From Drosophila pseudoobscura (Eukaryota > Arthropoda > Insecta > Diptera > Drosophilidae): a stretch of DNA of 64,000 bases. Below the pieces are notes generated by a model. That model searched no databases, was not told the DNA's origin, and saw nothing but the letters and a program-made list of their open reading frames with translations. Positions 12,701-23,906 of this stretch are shown piece after piece. Location: contig NC_046681.1 of NCBI RefSeq assembly GCF_009870125.1, positions 11,049,001-11,113,000 on the forward strand. The letters run 5' to 3'. Positions within the stretch are counted from its first letter, which is position 1. Every line of letters begins with the position of its first letter. The position numbers and the translations under genes are program-made.

Positions 12701-14400
12701 TTAGGTGAAACATTTATAAAGAAAGGTTTTGTAATTAAAACCAAATAGTTACGTATTTCTTTGAAGAAAATACCTTTCCAAATCACCCAATGAATCCCTC
12801 TCCATACCTTCTTTACAAGCCTAACAAGGGTTCCACCTCCACCTTCAATCCCAAGACATTAGCTAATGGAATAACATTAATTATGAATTTTAACCACAAA
12901 TCACCTTTTTTAAACCCAAAGAAAACCCTTTACACATATTCCTACCCTACAAAGAAAAAACACCCATCAAACTCCAAAATGCCTTCCTCCCAGAGGGTAT
13001 CAATATCACACAGACACACCACCAAGGCAGCAACAGAGTACGAGTATCAGTATTCTTTTTTGTTGGTTTTTGTGTTTGTTAGTGACTTTTGAAATTGAAG
13101 ACGATGACTGCGTGGCTGAAGAGCCACGAGTGAAGCCAGCCGTCAAGAATGCAGCCAAAAAGGCAAAAGCAACAAGTAAGAGGAGACCCAAAACAGGTTA
13201 ACACAAAAATATGCACACCACAGAGATAGAGAGACAGACAGAGACAGAGTCAAGAGTCAGACAGACAGACAGTCTGCTCAAGAGTTAGGGGGAGATCATT
13301 GTGTTCGTATTCGTGTGTGAAGCAGTCATGTGAATTATATTTTTTGAGCCAGTATTTGTTTGAAAACCAAAAAAAAAAACCAAAGATAATCTTGAAAGTG
13401 AATGCTGGAGGGGGGGTGCGCGGAAAAACCAGCTGAAAATGTGAAAATGCCAAAGTTTGTGGATAAAGTTGTAGGTTAAGAGAAGAAGTTTGAAGAAAGA
13501 ACTAGGAAAACAGGAGCGTACAGATTTTTTAGTAGAATTTTGTAAATCTAGTCCTTAAATGGTTTTAAAAGTAATAATTAGAAGAATTGCAACATAGAAT
13601 TAAACCCAAAACTCATAGAAAACAGTGAGTGGCTTAGCAGTTACGAGATTTTCCCTCCACTACTCGCTCTAAAATTAAAAATTAGAAAAACTTGCTCTAA
13701 ATATAAATATTAAATCCATCTAAAATCTCCAAATAAATCGTCACCTTCCTATAAACTACATCTACCAGCCCATACCGTTTTGGTTTCTCTTCCACCAGTC
13801 TAGTACATAAAATATCAACACTACCTTGTATCGTCTCGACTCACACAAAGCTTAATCATTTTTCTTTTTCGCTGCAACAATCGTCGACAATGACAGCGTC
13901 AAATGTTTTTATTTTTTTTTTGTTTTCTTTGGCCAGAGAGCTAGCTCCACTTTTCCATACAATTCTCACAATTATATTTATAAGAAGAAAACGGAAAAAC
14001 GCACACAGAGATGGTGAAAAGTAGAGATAGATAGATAGTACATGTAGAAAAAATAAAGAAAATTTGTGGCAATTGTAACTAATCGACGGACGGACGATGC
14101 CAGATGGCGCCGTGAAAGCGCCCACCTTGGAAAACTTATGAAATTGTCAACTGCTTTTCAACATGATTAGGCTGTTTTTTTCCCATAAAGAGAGGGAGAG
14201 ATGACCATTAATTCGCTTTTAGAATGAGTTTGGAAATTGTCAACACTTTCACTGCCACTGCCACTGCGCCACTGAGACGGAAGTTGAGAATTTACAACAG
14301 ATTGAAATCAAAATCAAAGACACTTTCGTTGCAGTGAAAGAGTTTTTTGATTGATGGATTGATTGGGGATAACTGATTCAAAAACCAAGCAGGCTTTGGC
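6771..14400. other. Long non-coding stretch, probable intron
   Basis: No coding exon is supported on either strand. Visible landmarks are a CAT/CAG trinucleotide patch (8487-8525), a GGCAGGCAGG run (about 9080-9110), a TATCGATA site (about 10184-10191) that fits the DREF-binding element, and a GACAGACAGA run (13225-13275). Open frames of 100-200 codons around 8327-9585 overlap each other in several frames, have no splice context, and look like chance. Confidence 0.4.
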
Positions 14401-14480
14401 CTATCCTTGACACTAGTATCAGTATACTTTTAATATTCAAACAATATACTTTGCAAACAATAGAATTGAACATTTACACA

Positions 14481-15311
14481 ATGCCATGTCGGTTTTTAAA
14501 AACTGTTTACATGAGTAAACATCAACAACTATGTATGAATGGACCTGAGAAGGACAAGGAGGTGGAGGAGGTGGTGGAGAAAAAGAAAATAAAGAGAAAG
14601 AAACTCTTGAAAAAGCATGGGATTAACCACTACCGCCTGGAGCATGAGTACAACCTGGAAACGAAGCAGATTGGAGTAAAGGCTATACGATTCTGTGGAA
14701 CAAGGACATCTTCGCAGCCGATAGTCCGTGAAGGGGAATGCCTCTACGAGCGGCCTGTGTTGGACCCCAATGGCAATGTGCTGTACACCACTCAGTTCTT
14801 GGCGAGCAGCAACGGTAGAGTCACGGCTAAACTGGTGGCCAGTTGCAAGCACAAAACTCGAACCGAGAAGACGGACAATCTACAGGAATGCCAGGATAAG
14901 GATGTGATTAATAGCTACCGCAATGAGGAGAAGTGTAATTCGAAGATAAAGACCGATCAGGAAATAAAAAAGTGCGATCAAGAGACAAAAGATTGCGATC
15001 CCGAGATGAAGGAGACCAAGGAGGAGCCAACACTCAGCGAAATGCCACCAGAATCGGTGTCCTTGGTCGTCGCAGATCATGTCTGTTCAACCACTCAGTG
15101 CTTAGAGAATCTACAGAGCTTTGCCAGCTATTGCGAGAAGGAGGAGACGGAAGACACCGAGGTGAAGCTACAACTCAATAGGAAGTGTCCACCATCGATA
15201 CCAATGGTCTTAGAAAGTGGCAAGTACCCTTTCAAGCAGAGAGCCACTGTGGTTTTCGTAGGTTATGTGTGCTCAGAGAGCGCCTCCTCCTGTAAGGATC
15301 CTCCTCCATAA
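14481..15311 (+). CDS. Orphan single-exon gene, 276-residue Lys/Glu-rich protein with a Cys-bearing C-terminal half
   Basis: The ATG at 14481 opens 276 codons, and a poly(A) signal AATAAA lies 86 bases after the stop (15397-15402), so this looks like a complete intronless transcript. Residues about 17-45 are strongly basic and acidic by turns (DKEVEEVVEKKKIKRKK). A central part around residues 47-115 reads like a folded domain (HYRLEHEYNLETKQIGVK... ECLYERPVLDPNGNVLY). Next comes a charged stretch with repeated 'K(C/D)(C)D(Q/P)E' motifs, and a Cys-containing tail. There is no signal peptide or membrane segment. I do not recognise the family. Restricted, fast-evolving single-exon genes inside long introns are often testis-expressed in flies, but nothing here proves that. 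A different in-frame ATG ten codons on (MSKHQQ) could also be the start. Confidence 0.65.
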   Translation: MPCRFLKTVYMSKHQQLCMNGPEKDKEVEEVVEKKKIKRKKLLKKHGINHYRLEHEYNLETKQIGVKAIRFCGTRTSSQPIVREGECLYERPVLDPNGNVLYTTQFLASSNGRVTAKLVASCKHKTRTEKTDNLQECQDKDVINSYRNEEKCNSKIKTDQEIKKCDQETKDCDPEMKETKEEPTLSEMPPESVSLVVADHVCSTTQCLENLQSFASYCEKEETEDTEVKLQLNRKCPPSIPMVLESGKYPFKQRATVVFVGYVCSESASSCKDPPP

Positions 15312-15396
15312 CTACCAGCTTCCTCAACCACCCGCTAGACCAGACTTGGCCTCCACTTAGCCAGGCGGCTAAACAGTACGATTAAATGTTATATTG

Positions 15397-15402
15397 AATA
15401 AA
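15397..15402 (+). terminator. Poly(A) signal AATAAA of the orphan gene
   Basis: Canonical hexamer 86 bases after the stop codon of the single-exon gene, followed by a downstream T-rich stretch. Confidence 0.6.
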
Positions 15403-15424
15403 CAACAGACAAAAGTATACAAGA

Positions 15425-15836
15425 ACTCTGTTTCTTTTCGTCGGTAAAGATCTTAGCCCAAGCCTTGGACATTCCAATGGCATCAACCATTTGATGGATG
15501 TCTCTTACGATCATCTCTGACACGCCCTCAAATTAGTTTTCTTACGTTTTATGGCCAACTGACATTGGATATGTGGCCAGAGATTTGTCATTCCTGTTTA
15601 TCGTGTTCAGGGTAGCATCGCACCCCTTTAAAAACTGGCTCCAAAATGTATCTGATCTTTCCCACTGACTTCTCGCACTTTCCAGTACAGGTATTAAAAC
15701 ATCTCGGATTCGATGTCTTTTACCTGTGATTTTTCGTGAATTGATTCTAGATACTTTTGTGAGGCTCTTAAGGGTTTGTTTGTGTCGCTCTTTCTACCTG
15801 CCGCGACACTTTGGCGTCAGCTGCCAATTATCCATC
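15425..15836 (-). pseudogene. Decayed protein-coding sequence of unknown family
   Basis: On the minus strand one frame stays coding-like for most of 400 bases but holds several stops. It starts near NWQLTPKCRGR, meets a TAG, continues through KERHKQTLKSLTKVSRI and LESARSQWERSDTFWSQFL to SVGHKT, meets TAA twice in six codons, then continues FEGVSEMIVRDIHQMVDAIG to AWAKIFTDEKKQ. The spacing between the two TAA stops (18 bases) is too short for an intron, so nonsense mutation is the simpler reading. Upstream, another frame also looks coding-like, which suggests one or more frameshifts. Its 3' end meets the 3' end of the orphan gene tail to tail. Family unknown. Confidence 0.4.
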
Positions 15837-18800
15837 CACCTTCAACAAAAAAAAGGTCACTCCTAGAATGACTTTCTGGCGTTTCTGTTCCAATCTTTGA
15901 TTCCCGTGAAACGGTGGAGATGGTGGATTATAGATGATCTAAGAGCAGCACTTTTCAGAAACCCGAAACTAGGAATTCCGTATTGAAATCGAGTTGGAAT
16001 TCAAATGGGGCATCGAAACTCTGTGAAGGAGAAGAGTAGCTATAAATGTAGGCTCTTTTCTACTTTTTGTAGGATTTTGTGTAATCTTTTGGAGAACAAA
16101 GCATCTCATTTGTTGACGAATACTTTCAGCAATTGTAAAAGAAATTTCTTTTAGTTTTTGAAGAGACAAAAGATGAAATTGTTAAAGGAATATTACTAGC
16201 AAATGTGGGAACTATTTAATCTTTTAAGAGGATAAAAGACGGTAGAGTAATGTGGAGAAATATATGAATCCTCCCTTATGAATCACTTTGCCACAACCAC
16301 AGCCATTTCTACAAGTCTCCTACAATACCCTGTTAAATTCCTATACAAAAACAGCACTAATAATAGCCATAAACCTTTCCAATCAATCACCCAACTATTT
16401 CCTAGCTCATGACTCATTCCCCTGTTGAATGCAATTGCAAAAACCATTCAAATCCAAAGACTTCGACAACAAACTTGATGTAAAGACTTGAGCAGCAAGT
16501 AACTTTTGCCACCATACGACCCTCTACTTCCGTTTGGCTGCCGCCACCAGCGACCATCAATATACAAATTATGACTAAGCCATAACCCATCCTGAACCAT
16601 AAAGCACACGCTTCAAACAAGTTTTACTCGTTTCAAAATTGGTATGGAAATGATTTTAGTAGAACTCACATCTCTCTTTCGAGATGAATTCTTCGTTAAT
16701 CATGGCACAAATTTCCATAAAGAAACGAGTTTATTTGTATTTGGCAAATAGCTTTGCCAAAAAATATAAAAAAAGAGACCAGAAAGTAAAAATTTTTTGT
16801 TTGATGAGTGGAATTTTTGGTCTGTCTTGGGCACGTCATTTGTTCTGCTTTTCACTTGAAGTTTCAGTGAAATTTCTTTCTACTTCTTCTATACGGATTG
16901 GTACGGCCGTCTGTTTCTGTCTCGGGGAGAATGCGGGAGAGTGCGTCTTGTCTTGAAATTGAGGTTAACTGTTTTGGTAGCTCTCGCTTTTCGTGTGAGA
17001 GAGACTCAGACCCAGCTTTTTATGGGGGATCGTCAAGGGGCGGCCCCCACTCTTGACTTGGCCTTTATTGAATGAATGCGACAACAAAGGCGCGTCAGAC
17101 ACAGTCGTCTTTCTAGGTTTTTATTTTTTGTTGTTGTATTTTTTTGTGTGTTTGTTTTGTTTAATAGAAAGTAAAAGAAATTGTTCTGTGTGCTACTTTA
17201 TGGAGAGCAAACGGGTATCGAGCCTGGCTTTATATGGCCCGTAGCATAACCGGCAATTGTCTGCTCAATCAATTGAATCAATCAATTATTTAAGCACAAT
17301 TAAAACAACATTTTTAATTGTAAATTGTTGGCTAAAACGAAAGCATGCCATTGTTTTTTTTACATATTTGCACAATGACTGGGGCGTGGCATCATATTCA
17401 GTTTTTATTTCATTATTGACTGATTATTGATTGATGTGATTGCGGATAATGATGTCAGCCAGATAGCGATTAGATATCGTCATCGATGGCTGGCATGCAG
17501 GGGTATCCATAAGCTTCCACAATATCAAATATTCCTAGTCATTTTCCATAGATGGATTCCCTTTAATCTTCTTAAACCACTTTCCCTTCCACTGAGACGG
17601 AAGTTCAGAATTTAAAGAAAATAAAAACAAATTCAAACAACAACAACGAAACTGGAATGAAAGTTTCTGGAAAAAGTTGTTGATTAGAAAATGATGGATC
17701 CAATCGGATTTGTTGTAATTATTTAATGATTGCCTGACACGACACACCACACGCAGGGGAGGTCTATTTCTTTTTCTTTAATAAGCTGCTGGAAAAATGG
17801 AAACTGACATTGATATTGATGTTATTATAATGTCAGCCAAAGAGCACATAAATATGGGTTTTGATAGGTCTAAGAGCAGGAAAGAGAACATTACTTTCAG
17901 TGAAAATTTCGCCACATTATCTAAAACTTTAGTTTCCAAAAATATCTATAATAATAATAAATATTCCCCCTGGTTTCGATCTACCAATTTGATGGGTCGG
18001 AGAGCAGGGAAGAGAACAGTTCTTTCAGTGAAAATTCCACAATTTTAATTTGAAAAAATAACTATAATAATATTACATATTCTCCCTAGTTTCAATCTAC
18101 CAATTTTACTTTTTCTGACGCTGCAAGGCTATGTATATTTCTTATAATTTCATCTGTATATATTTCTCTAGTTATCACTCCTTTATTCCCCCTTTTGTTC
18201 CGCAGTTTCATTGATTAGTCATTCTCCGTGGCAGCTCTTTTGCTCTTTCCACTCCACTCTTTCTGTAGCATATTCGCCGTGGCCATTTCAATATGCAACT
18301 CACCTCGTGTTGATGCAGCTGTAGATATACCCTCTGTATAGGTAGGTATCGTTATATATCGTTTCGCGAGTGTTTTAATAATCCAATTTATGTGGCATGT
18401 CAGCTGGTTATCCTTGGGGCCTTCCAACAAAAGCAACAACGTTTCTTTCCCTTTTTTTCGTTATTCCACCGACAACTGCGGTGTCGTTTCTTTAGCGTTA
18501 TTTTTGTTTTTTTATGGCAACTTTTTTTGGTTTTTATTTTTTCCGTTTATTTAAAAACTATATATATATATATATGGACAAGGCCAACGTTGCACTAAAG
18601 AGAGATACATATTCAGAGTTGATTAAAAAAGATTCCCAAAAATAAAAGGAAGAAAGAAAGAAACGTAACTATAATTTATGATCGGTTCTTCGGCTATGGT
18701 TCGACCATCTATCTATAGTTTCTCTAATGGGGTTGGGTCTCTGTTTAATTATGCATGCCATGGCAGTAGAAACCCAAAGAATTATGTTTGAGAAGTCCAA

Positions 18801-20780
18801 GCACGTCTTCGAAATGTGTTGGGAACATTTAAGTTTTTGGCTTTGGAGATCTTCGAAAGGGGAATATTTATGCTAATGAAATGGCGGCTCAAGGAATCCC
18901 AAGACAAATGACTTAGGCCACAAACTTTGGTTTAGTATAGGGTTTAAGTTTAGGCAACGATTGGTTGCACTTTTTTTCCATCACCGAAAGCTGCAATTTA
19001 TTTTTTTCGAGCACCTCTTTTGTGGTTATTTTGTGGCTGTTTTTTTTTCTGGCAGAACTCCATTTCTTTTGGCCATTGCGCAAAACACTTGCTGGTCTGC
19101 GCTGGCGTTTATTGTTGCCTTCTTGTTGTTTTTTGTTCAACCGTATGTCGGTTATTTCTACCCCGGTTAATGGGAGCGTAAATGCGCAGCTGGCATGAGA
19201 AGAAGTACCACCAGAGTACGGGTCTCTCTTTATGTTTGTGTCTGTTTCTTGGCTGCTATTCTAATGCCAGTTAAAAATAAAGTGCAAAAGGCACAGACAA
19301 GTTAATGGAGTGGTAAAAACCGAGCAACAGCACACAACAATATCGTACACTGAAGCAAAAGCATATGGAGAGAGAGCAACAAAAACAGAAGAGGGAAAAT
19401 TACTACAAGTTCAACTAACTTGCGATGGCTAAACACCACACGGTAGCCGCAACGGTTTGTTCCACTTGGAAATTGTCTTCCTATGTGCTCATCTGATGTT
19501 TCTTATGCAAAATGCGCCATTTATTGGATTTATTATTCATATAATAGAGGGCCTAGGTTATACATATTTCTTTATATAACCGATGAAGCTATGGAATATA
19601 TAGGTCTTGTAGGAATGTATAGGTCTTTGCAAGATAATTGTATGAAGTTCTTGTTTAGGAAATCTTCTTCCCATAAGATATGTTGCCCTCAATGGAATGA
19701 TATTTAATAGAGATACTTTTCATATATTTAATTGCAATTTTTGAATCTTTTATAGGTTCTTCTTCCATGGCATTCATTAGGTTCAAACAGTGATCCTTTA
19801 AAATTATTATATTTTATTGGATAATAATCTTTTAAATGATTAAATTCATTTAACAGTTCATTTCTGATTGAGCTATTCTCCCTATTTTCTTTTATTTCAT
19901 TTATTAGTTGAATTTTTCATTGAAAATCGATGAATATCTACGTTTATTTTATTTTAAATCAATTAAATATTCCTAAAAATCCTCGTAGATTTATCTGTCA
20001 TTCATTTTCTTTAATTTGGTTCACTTTTAATGCTGGTCCTTACAAACAAGCATCATTAATCCGTCAATAAATCACTAAAACCATTTAAATTCGTTTAAAA
20101 AATTCCTCGTTTTTTGTACATCGATTGCAATTTAAAGATCATAGAGCACACACGATCCCAGCACGCGTTTCCATTAAAAATCCTTGTATTTTTTTGTGTT
20201 TTTTGCGAACCCACACACACACACACACACGAGGAAATGGCAAGAAAACAATTGAATAAAATCCAGTTTCGAGGGTGAATACATTCACAAAATGCACAAA
20301 CACTGAGATTCTTAAGAGACAGAGTGAGAGATCTATAAATCCGTGGAGAAATTCCGTTTACTGTACCATGCCACACGAAGGCCAGACTCAGACTGAAACT
20401 TGTTCAAGAAAAATCAACGACGGGCCACCGCCTGCACCTGAAGTTTCAGAGACCACGCACGCACACACAGATGCGACCACACAGATACTCGCGTACCACA
20501 AGACACGACAGCAAAAGAAACAAGAAGACAGAAAAAGAGGCACAGCAGGCAGCAGAGAAAGAAGGTAGAGAAGGCAGAGAGCAGCCGATAGGTAGAAATG
20601 TAAGACAAGAAAAGAAAATAAAACAGTGCTCTCCCCGTTCCCCCTGCAACCGTTTTACAGATTTTCTTTTGGCCTTCTCAGACTTCTTAACGGCTTTCAC
20701 GCACACACATACAGTCACACCCATACACACACTCAGAAGCGATACATACACTTGTCTAAATCGATATTCTGTGCCCGATC
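15837..20780. other. Non-coding stretch, probable intron
   Basis: No supported gene. Contains a short tandem duplication (17.87-18.12 kb), a TA repeat (about 18561-18577) and a CA repeat (20213-20232). Open frames such as 17797-18048 are in AT-rich or repeated DNA and lack support. Confidence 0.4.
17868..18125. repeat. Two-copy tandem duplication, period about 128 bp
   Basis: The block GAGCAGGraAGAGAACa..CTTTCAGTGAAAATT occurs at 17874 and again at 18002. Each copy is followed by an ATAATAATAxxATATTC.CCC(T)GxTTTC.ATCTACCAATTT segment. The copies have diverged by substitutions and small gaps. Confidence 0.65.
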
Positions 20781-20835
20781 CGCAGCGTCTCAACGTCGTC
20801 CACAACGCGCCACAGTTGAAAGAAGACTGAAAAAG
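20780..20835 (-). promoter_or_regulatory. Inr + DPE core promoter, minus strand, start about 20828
   Basis: Read on the minus strand, a perfect TCAGTC initiator places +1 (the A) at 20828. Counting from it, GGACG falls exactly at +28 to +32, matching the fly DPE consensus RGWYV. No TATA box lies at -30. Downstream sequence is a CA/GT- and pyrimidine-rich leader without a supported reading frame. The initiator and the exact DPE spacing together make chance less likely. The gene it drives would lie to the left; the signal-peptide exon at 153-317 is the only same-strand candidate in the window. Confidence 0.5.
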
Positions 20836-21454
20836 CTTCCGATTTCTCGCAATATAGCGGCTAACCGGCATACCGATCGTCGCCGTTTCAGTTGGCTTAA
20901 AAACACGGCCTGGAAATGCCGGCAACAACAGCGAATTCGCCGCAAAAATGCTAACCCAACAGCGTATGTCTGTATGTCTGAACGTGGGCTCAAACTCTGA
21001 ACGGGGATTAGATGTCCTTTTTTCTTTGGAAATTTCAGCTAATTGCACCGACGGCACATGTGCCTCTGGGGCGGGGTTTTACCCTCCTCCTGCTGCCGCC
21101 TGTTGCTGCTTACAAATATTTACTACATCGAAGAACCAACGGTTCGGCCATAAAGTGTGCAAAATGTGCGAAATGGCAAACGGAAGCGGAATCTACTTAG
21201 GGCCCAAAAGCGAAAGACTTAAGCAACAAACTTGTTAAAAGGGTTTGCTACTCCCACTACTCAGAGGGAAAACGAAAGACTGGGCCAACGAACCCCTGCT
21301 AAAAGGGTTTTGCGGCAGCAAGCCATAAAAGTAGGGCCAATAAAAGTAGGAATGTTGCACTCACTCATACCGGGCACCTTTTATACTCCTTTCCAATTCT
21401 ATAGGCCGTTTGTTATTCCTTCGTTATCCTTCAGAAGATCGAGTGCTCTGACGC

Positions 21455-22290
21455 CAGTGGAAATAAAAGGGCCAATGTTGTAAGATTTCATCATTTCCTT
21501 CCATCAATCAATCGGTGTTACGGTTTCATTTCCGTTTCCATTACGCATCATTTGTGAAGGAGACACCTAAAAGGAAGTTTATTATTAAAAAAGGCTATTA
21601 TTAGGTGCGAGTATTTTATCAAAACATCTTTTATACTCCTTTACGGGGAATAATCCCGGGTTAATCCAGCCATTCAAAATTATAGGGCCAAGTTGTAAGA
21701 TTTCATCATTTCCCTCTATCAATCAATCGTTTGTTGAAGGTAAGGTGTTACGGTTTCATTTCCTTTGATTCAGGTTTAATCATTTCTGATGGCTGAAAGC
21801 CTTAAAAGTGGTTTTAAAACACTGATTAAGTACGAGTATAATATTAGGAGATTTTTACAGATACTTCGTGTGCTGATTATCCGTTTCTTGTCTCTGGGTA
21901 TTCCTGCCATTCCAAATTATAGGGCATTGGGAGCAAGATTCCATTAATCAATCTCTTGTTGAATGTGGGATGTTATGGTTCCACTTCCTTTGATGTAGGT
22001 TTCCATTTCCATTGCTCTATATCATTTGTGCCGGGTGAGTGCATAAAAATAGGTTTTAGGACAATGATTAAGTGCATGTATAATATTAGAACAGATTTTA
22101 TACGCCCTCACGGGTTATGTGCTGGTTATCCCTTCCACACTATCTTGCCATTCGAAATTATAAGGCCACAGGGCGTAAGATTCCATCAATCAGTCTCTTG
22201 TTGCATTAGGGATGTTAGGCTTCCACTTCCAGAAATGCTCATCATCATTTGTCATGGGTGAGTGCCTAAAAGAGGATTTAAAGAAATGTT
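21455..22290. repeat. Tandem array of about four ~240-bp degenerate units
   Basis: A unit beginning GCCATTC(A/C/G)AAATTATAGGGC is found at 21669, 21906 and 22147 (periods 237 and 241). A partial first unit begins near 21460 (GGGCCAATGTTGTAAGATTTC). Each unit runs on through a TTCCATCAATCAATC(T/G)..TTGTTG block, a GGTTxCACTTCCTTTGAT block, an ATCATTTGT..GGGTGAGTGC block and a GATTAAGT(A/G)C..GTATAATATTAG block. Copies differ by substitutions and short gaps. No coding frame is shared among them. Confidence 0.75.
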
Positions 22291-22454
22291 TTATGTTGTA
22301 GGAGAGGTTCTTCAGATTGAAATTATTATTTTGTTAGTTAGTTTTAATGGACTATTAAGAGAATTGAGGGATGAGGTTCTGATGTACTTACTATTACTCA
22401 TCATTTACGCTGCATCAAGGATCATCCGCACATTGCTGAGTACCTGACTCTGTT

Positions 22455-22745
22455 TCAGTACACATATGAACGTCTCGACGTGGTATCTACGCCCACTTTA
22501 ATTGCTTTCACCGGCACCGGGCGAATTTCCGGTGGAAGGTGGCCCGGCAACTACTGCTCCTCCATCAAGAATTCCATGTCGGAGTCGAGCACACTCAAAG
22601 ACAACATATGTCCACAATGACCACGTCCATTGTACAGATTGGCAGCGTGCGTGAGTAAAGGTGGCCCACGACTAAGCCTTGAGTAGATCCATCGGCACCT
22701 CCTGCCGACTTCTGGGTGTGGCCACCGTCAGGGCACGGCATTAAG
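22455..22745 (-). pseudogene. Decayed coding fragment of unknown family
   Basis: This GC-rich island on the minus strand reads THAANLYNGRGHCGHMLS, then LDSDMEFLMEEQ, a stop, LPGHLPPEIRPVPVKAIK and a short tail to a TGA at 22455-22457. Upstream residues continue only after a frame change (CPDGGHTQKSAGGADGSTQG). One internal stop plus a frame change suggests a dead copy of a conserved protein. I do not recognise it. It could instead be an alternative or partly sequenced gene. Confidence 0.35.
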
Positions 22746-23317
22746 GGCCTAAGAAAATAATTGAAGATGTTGTTTAAACATTATTTATGGATTTTAATTG
22801 AAGATTTTTAGAAAAAGATCTTCAGCAGAAAGACTCTAATGCTAGAAATAGTACATCGTGAGAAAAAATGTACACCAATAATTATAATAATTACATTTAA
22901 AATACTACAAACTCTGGGGAAACTCAGCAAACCCCATCGGGAAGGAACCCATCCTTTTTACGCTCTGACAATCATCTAGCAGAGAAAGACATTTCTTGAG
23001 GCCAAATTGGAACCCACATTAGCGACCACAACTTCCCTCAGAAGTAGGAAAACGTAAGCCAATTGTAGAATTGTGACAATCAGACGGCGAGAGGTTGACG
23101 AAATCGAATGGTTGTTGGCCAACAGAACGGAAGTGCCATATAGGGCACACGCACTCAAATATTCCACCGGCAGCGACACCGACCACGCCACGCATGCCCA
23201 ATGAGGAGGAGCAGGAGAAGGAGGTGGTGATTCTTGAGAGGCTACAATCCATTTTGGTTTGGTGAAAGTTTCGACATTTCCATCAGAAATTTGTAATAGA
23301 AAAATTCGAAATTTTCA
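22746..23317. other. Unresolved GC-richer stretch upstream of the EMRE-like gene
   Basis: From about 22920 to 23265 base composition is gene-like. One plus-strand frame ends PNEEEQEKEVVILERLQ..LVW and stop at 23264, but upstream it is broken by stops and there is no ATG or splice context I would trust. It may be another decayed fragment. Confidence 0.25.
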
Positions 23318-23584
23318 ATGATGAATTTCCTGAAAACGGAGATATTACAGATGCTGCAAAGGTTTCAAAGGCCATTCAGACGTAGACCCAAGGACGTATC
23401 GAAATCTTACTACAAATGCGGAGGACTCAAGCCAAAGCCAGAACAGAATCCAATGTCCCTGGTCCTTATACTGGTGAACGTCGTACCCGGAATACTGCTG
23501 GGCACTTATGCGGGCAAGAAGTTGGCATATTATCTGGAAGTCTGTGAGCTCTTTATGCCCGATCTACTGGACGAGGATGACTAG
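23318..23584 (+). CDS. EMRE-like protein (subunit of the mitochondrial calcium uniporter), intronless copy
   Basis: The frame is 88 codons, ATG to TAG, with no intron. EMRE is a small inner-membrane protein that links the MCU pore to the MICU1 gatekeeper. The family layout is visible. Residues 1-30 are basic and amphipathic (QRFQRPFRRRPK), as in a mitochondrial presequence. GGLKPKPEQNP (residues 35-45) matches the conserved K-P-K-P segment before the membrane span. One transmembrane helix covers about 46-66 and includes VVPGILLGTYAG, with the small-residue GxxxG pair (62/66) that packs against MCU. The helix is followed by KKLAYYLEVCELFMP, matching the 'KN.A.FLEE.DLFVP' part of EMRE. The tail DLLDEDD is acidic but shorter than the usual run of aspartates that contacts MICU1. 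The ordinary gene is EMRE (CG17680) in D. melanogaster, which I recall, without certainty, as lying on another chromosome arm. This is therefore either a duplicate or retrocopy, or a relocated gene. Confidence 0.7.
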   Translation: MMNFLKTEILQMLQRFQRPFRRRPKDVSKSYYKCGGLKPKPEQNPMSLVLILVNVVPGILLGTYAGKKLAYYLEVCELFMPDLLDEDD

Positions 23585-23900
23585 AAGAGGGACCAGAGAC
23601 GGAGGCACAGATTGAACAACGAGAATTTGGAGCAGGGCCTCCGCCTCAGCCTCAGTGCCCCATATCCTGTTCGTACAAGAATATATGCTAATGTGCCACA
23701 TCCATGAAACTGGCCAAACAGGATGCTGGCTGAGCAGACCAGACCAGACCGGGCGTTGGCTCTTAGCAAATTAGCGCAGTATGCTATTCAATTAGTTCTA
23801 AAAAAGTCGTAACATTACATTTTCTGGTTTAATATTTAGTCCAATTCTTTGGGCACTTCCTCGACTGTAAAATGCATACTTTTGGATTTATTTGGTTTAG

Positions 23901-23906
23901 AATAAA
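23901..23906 (+). terminator. Poly(A) signal AATAAA downstream of the EMRE-like gene
   Basis: First canonical hexamer on this strand after the stop codon, 317 bases downstream. The distance is long but plausible for a 3' UTR. Confidence 0.3.

Noticed and set aside
20446-21057. 203-codon minus-strand frame over the Inr+DPE promoter
   Set aside because: It spans the likely transcription start and CA repeats; residues are low complexity. Better explained as leader DNA.
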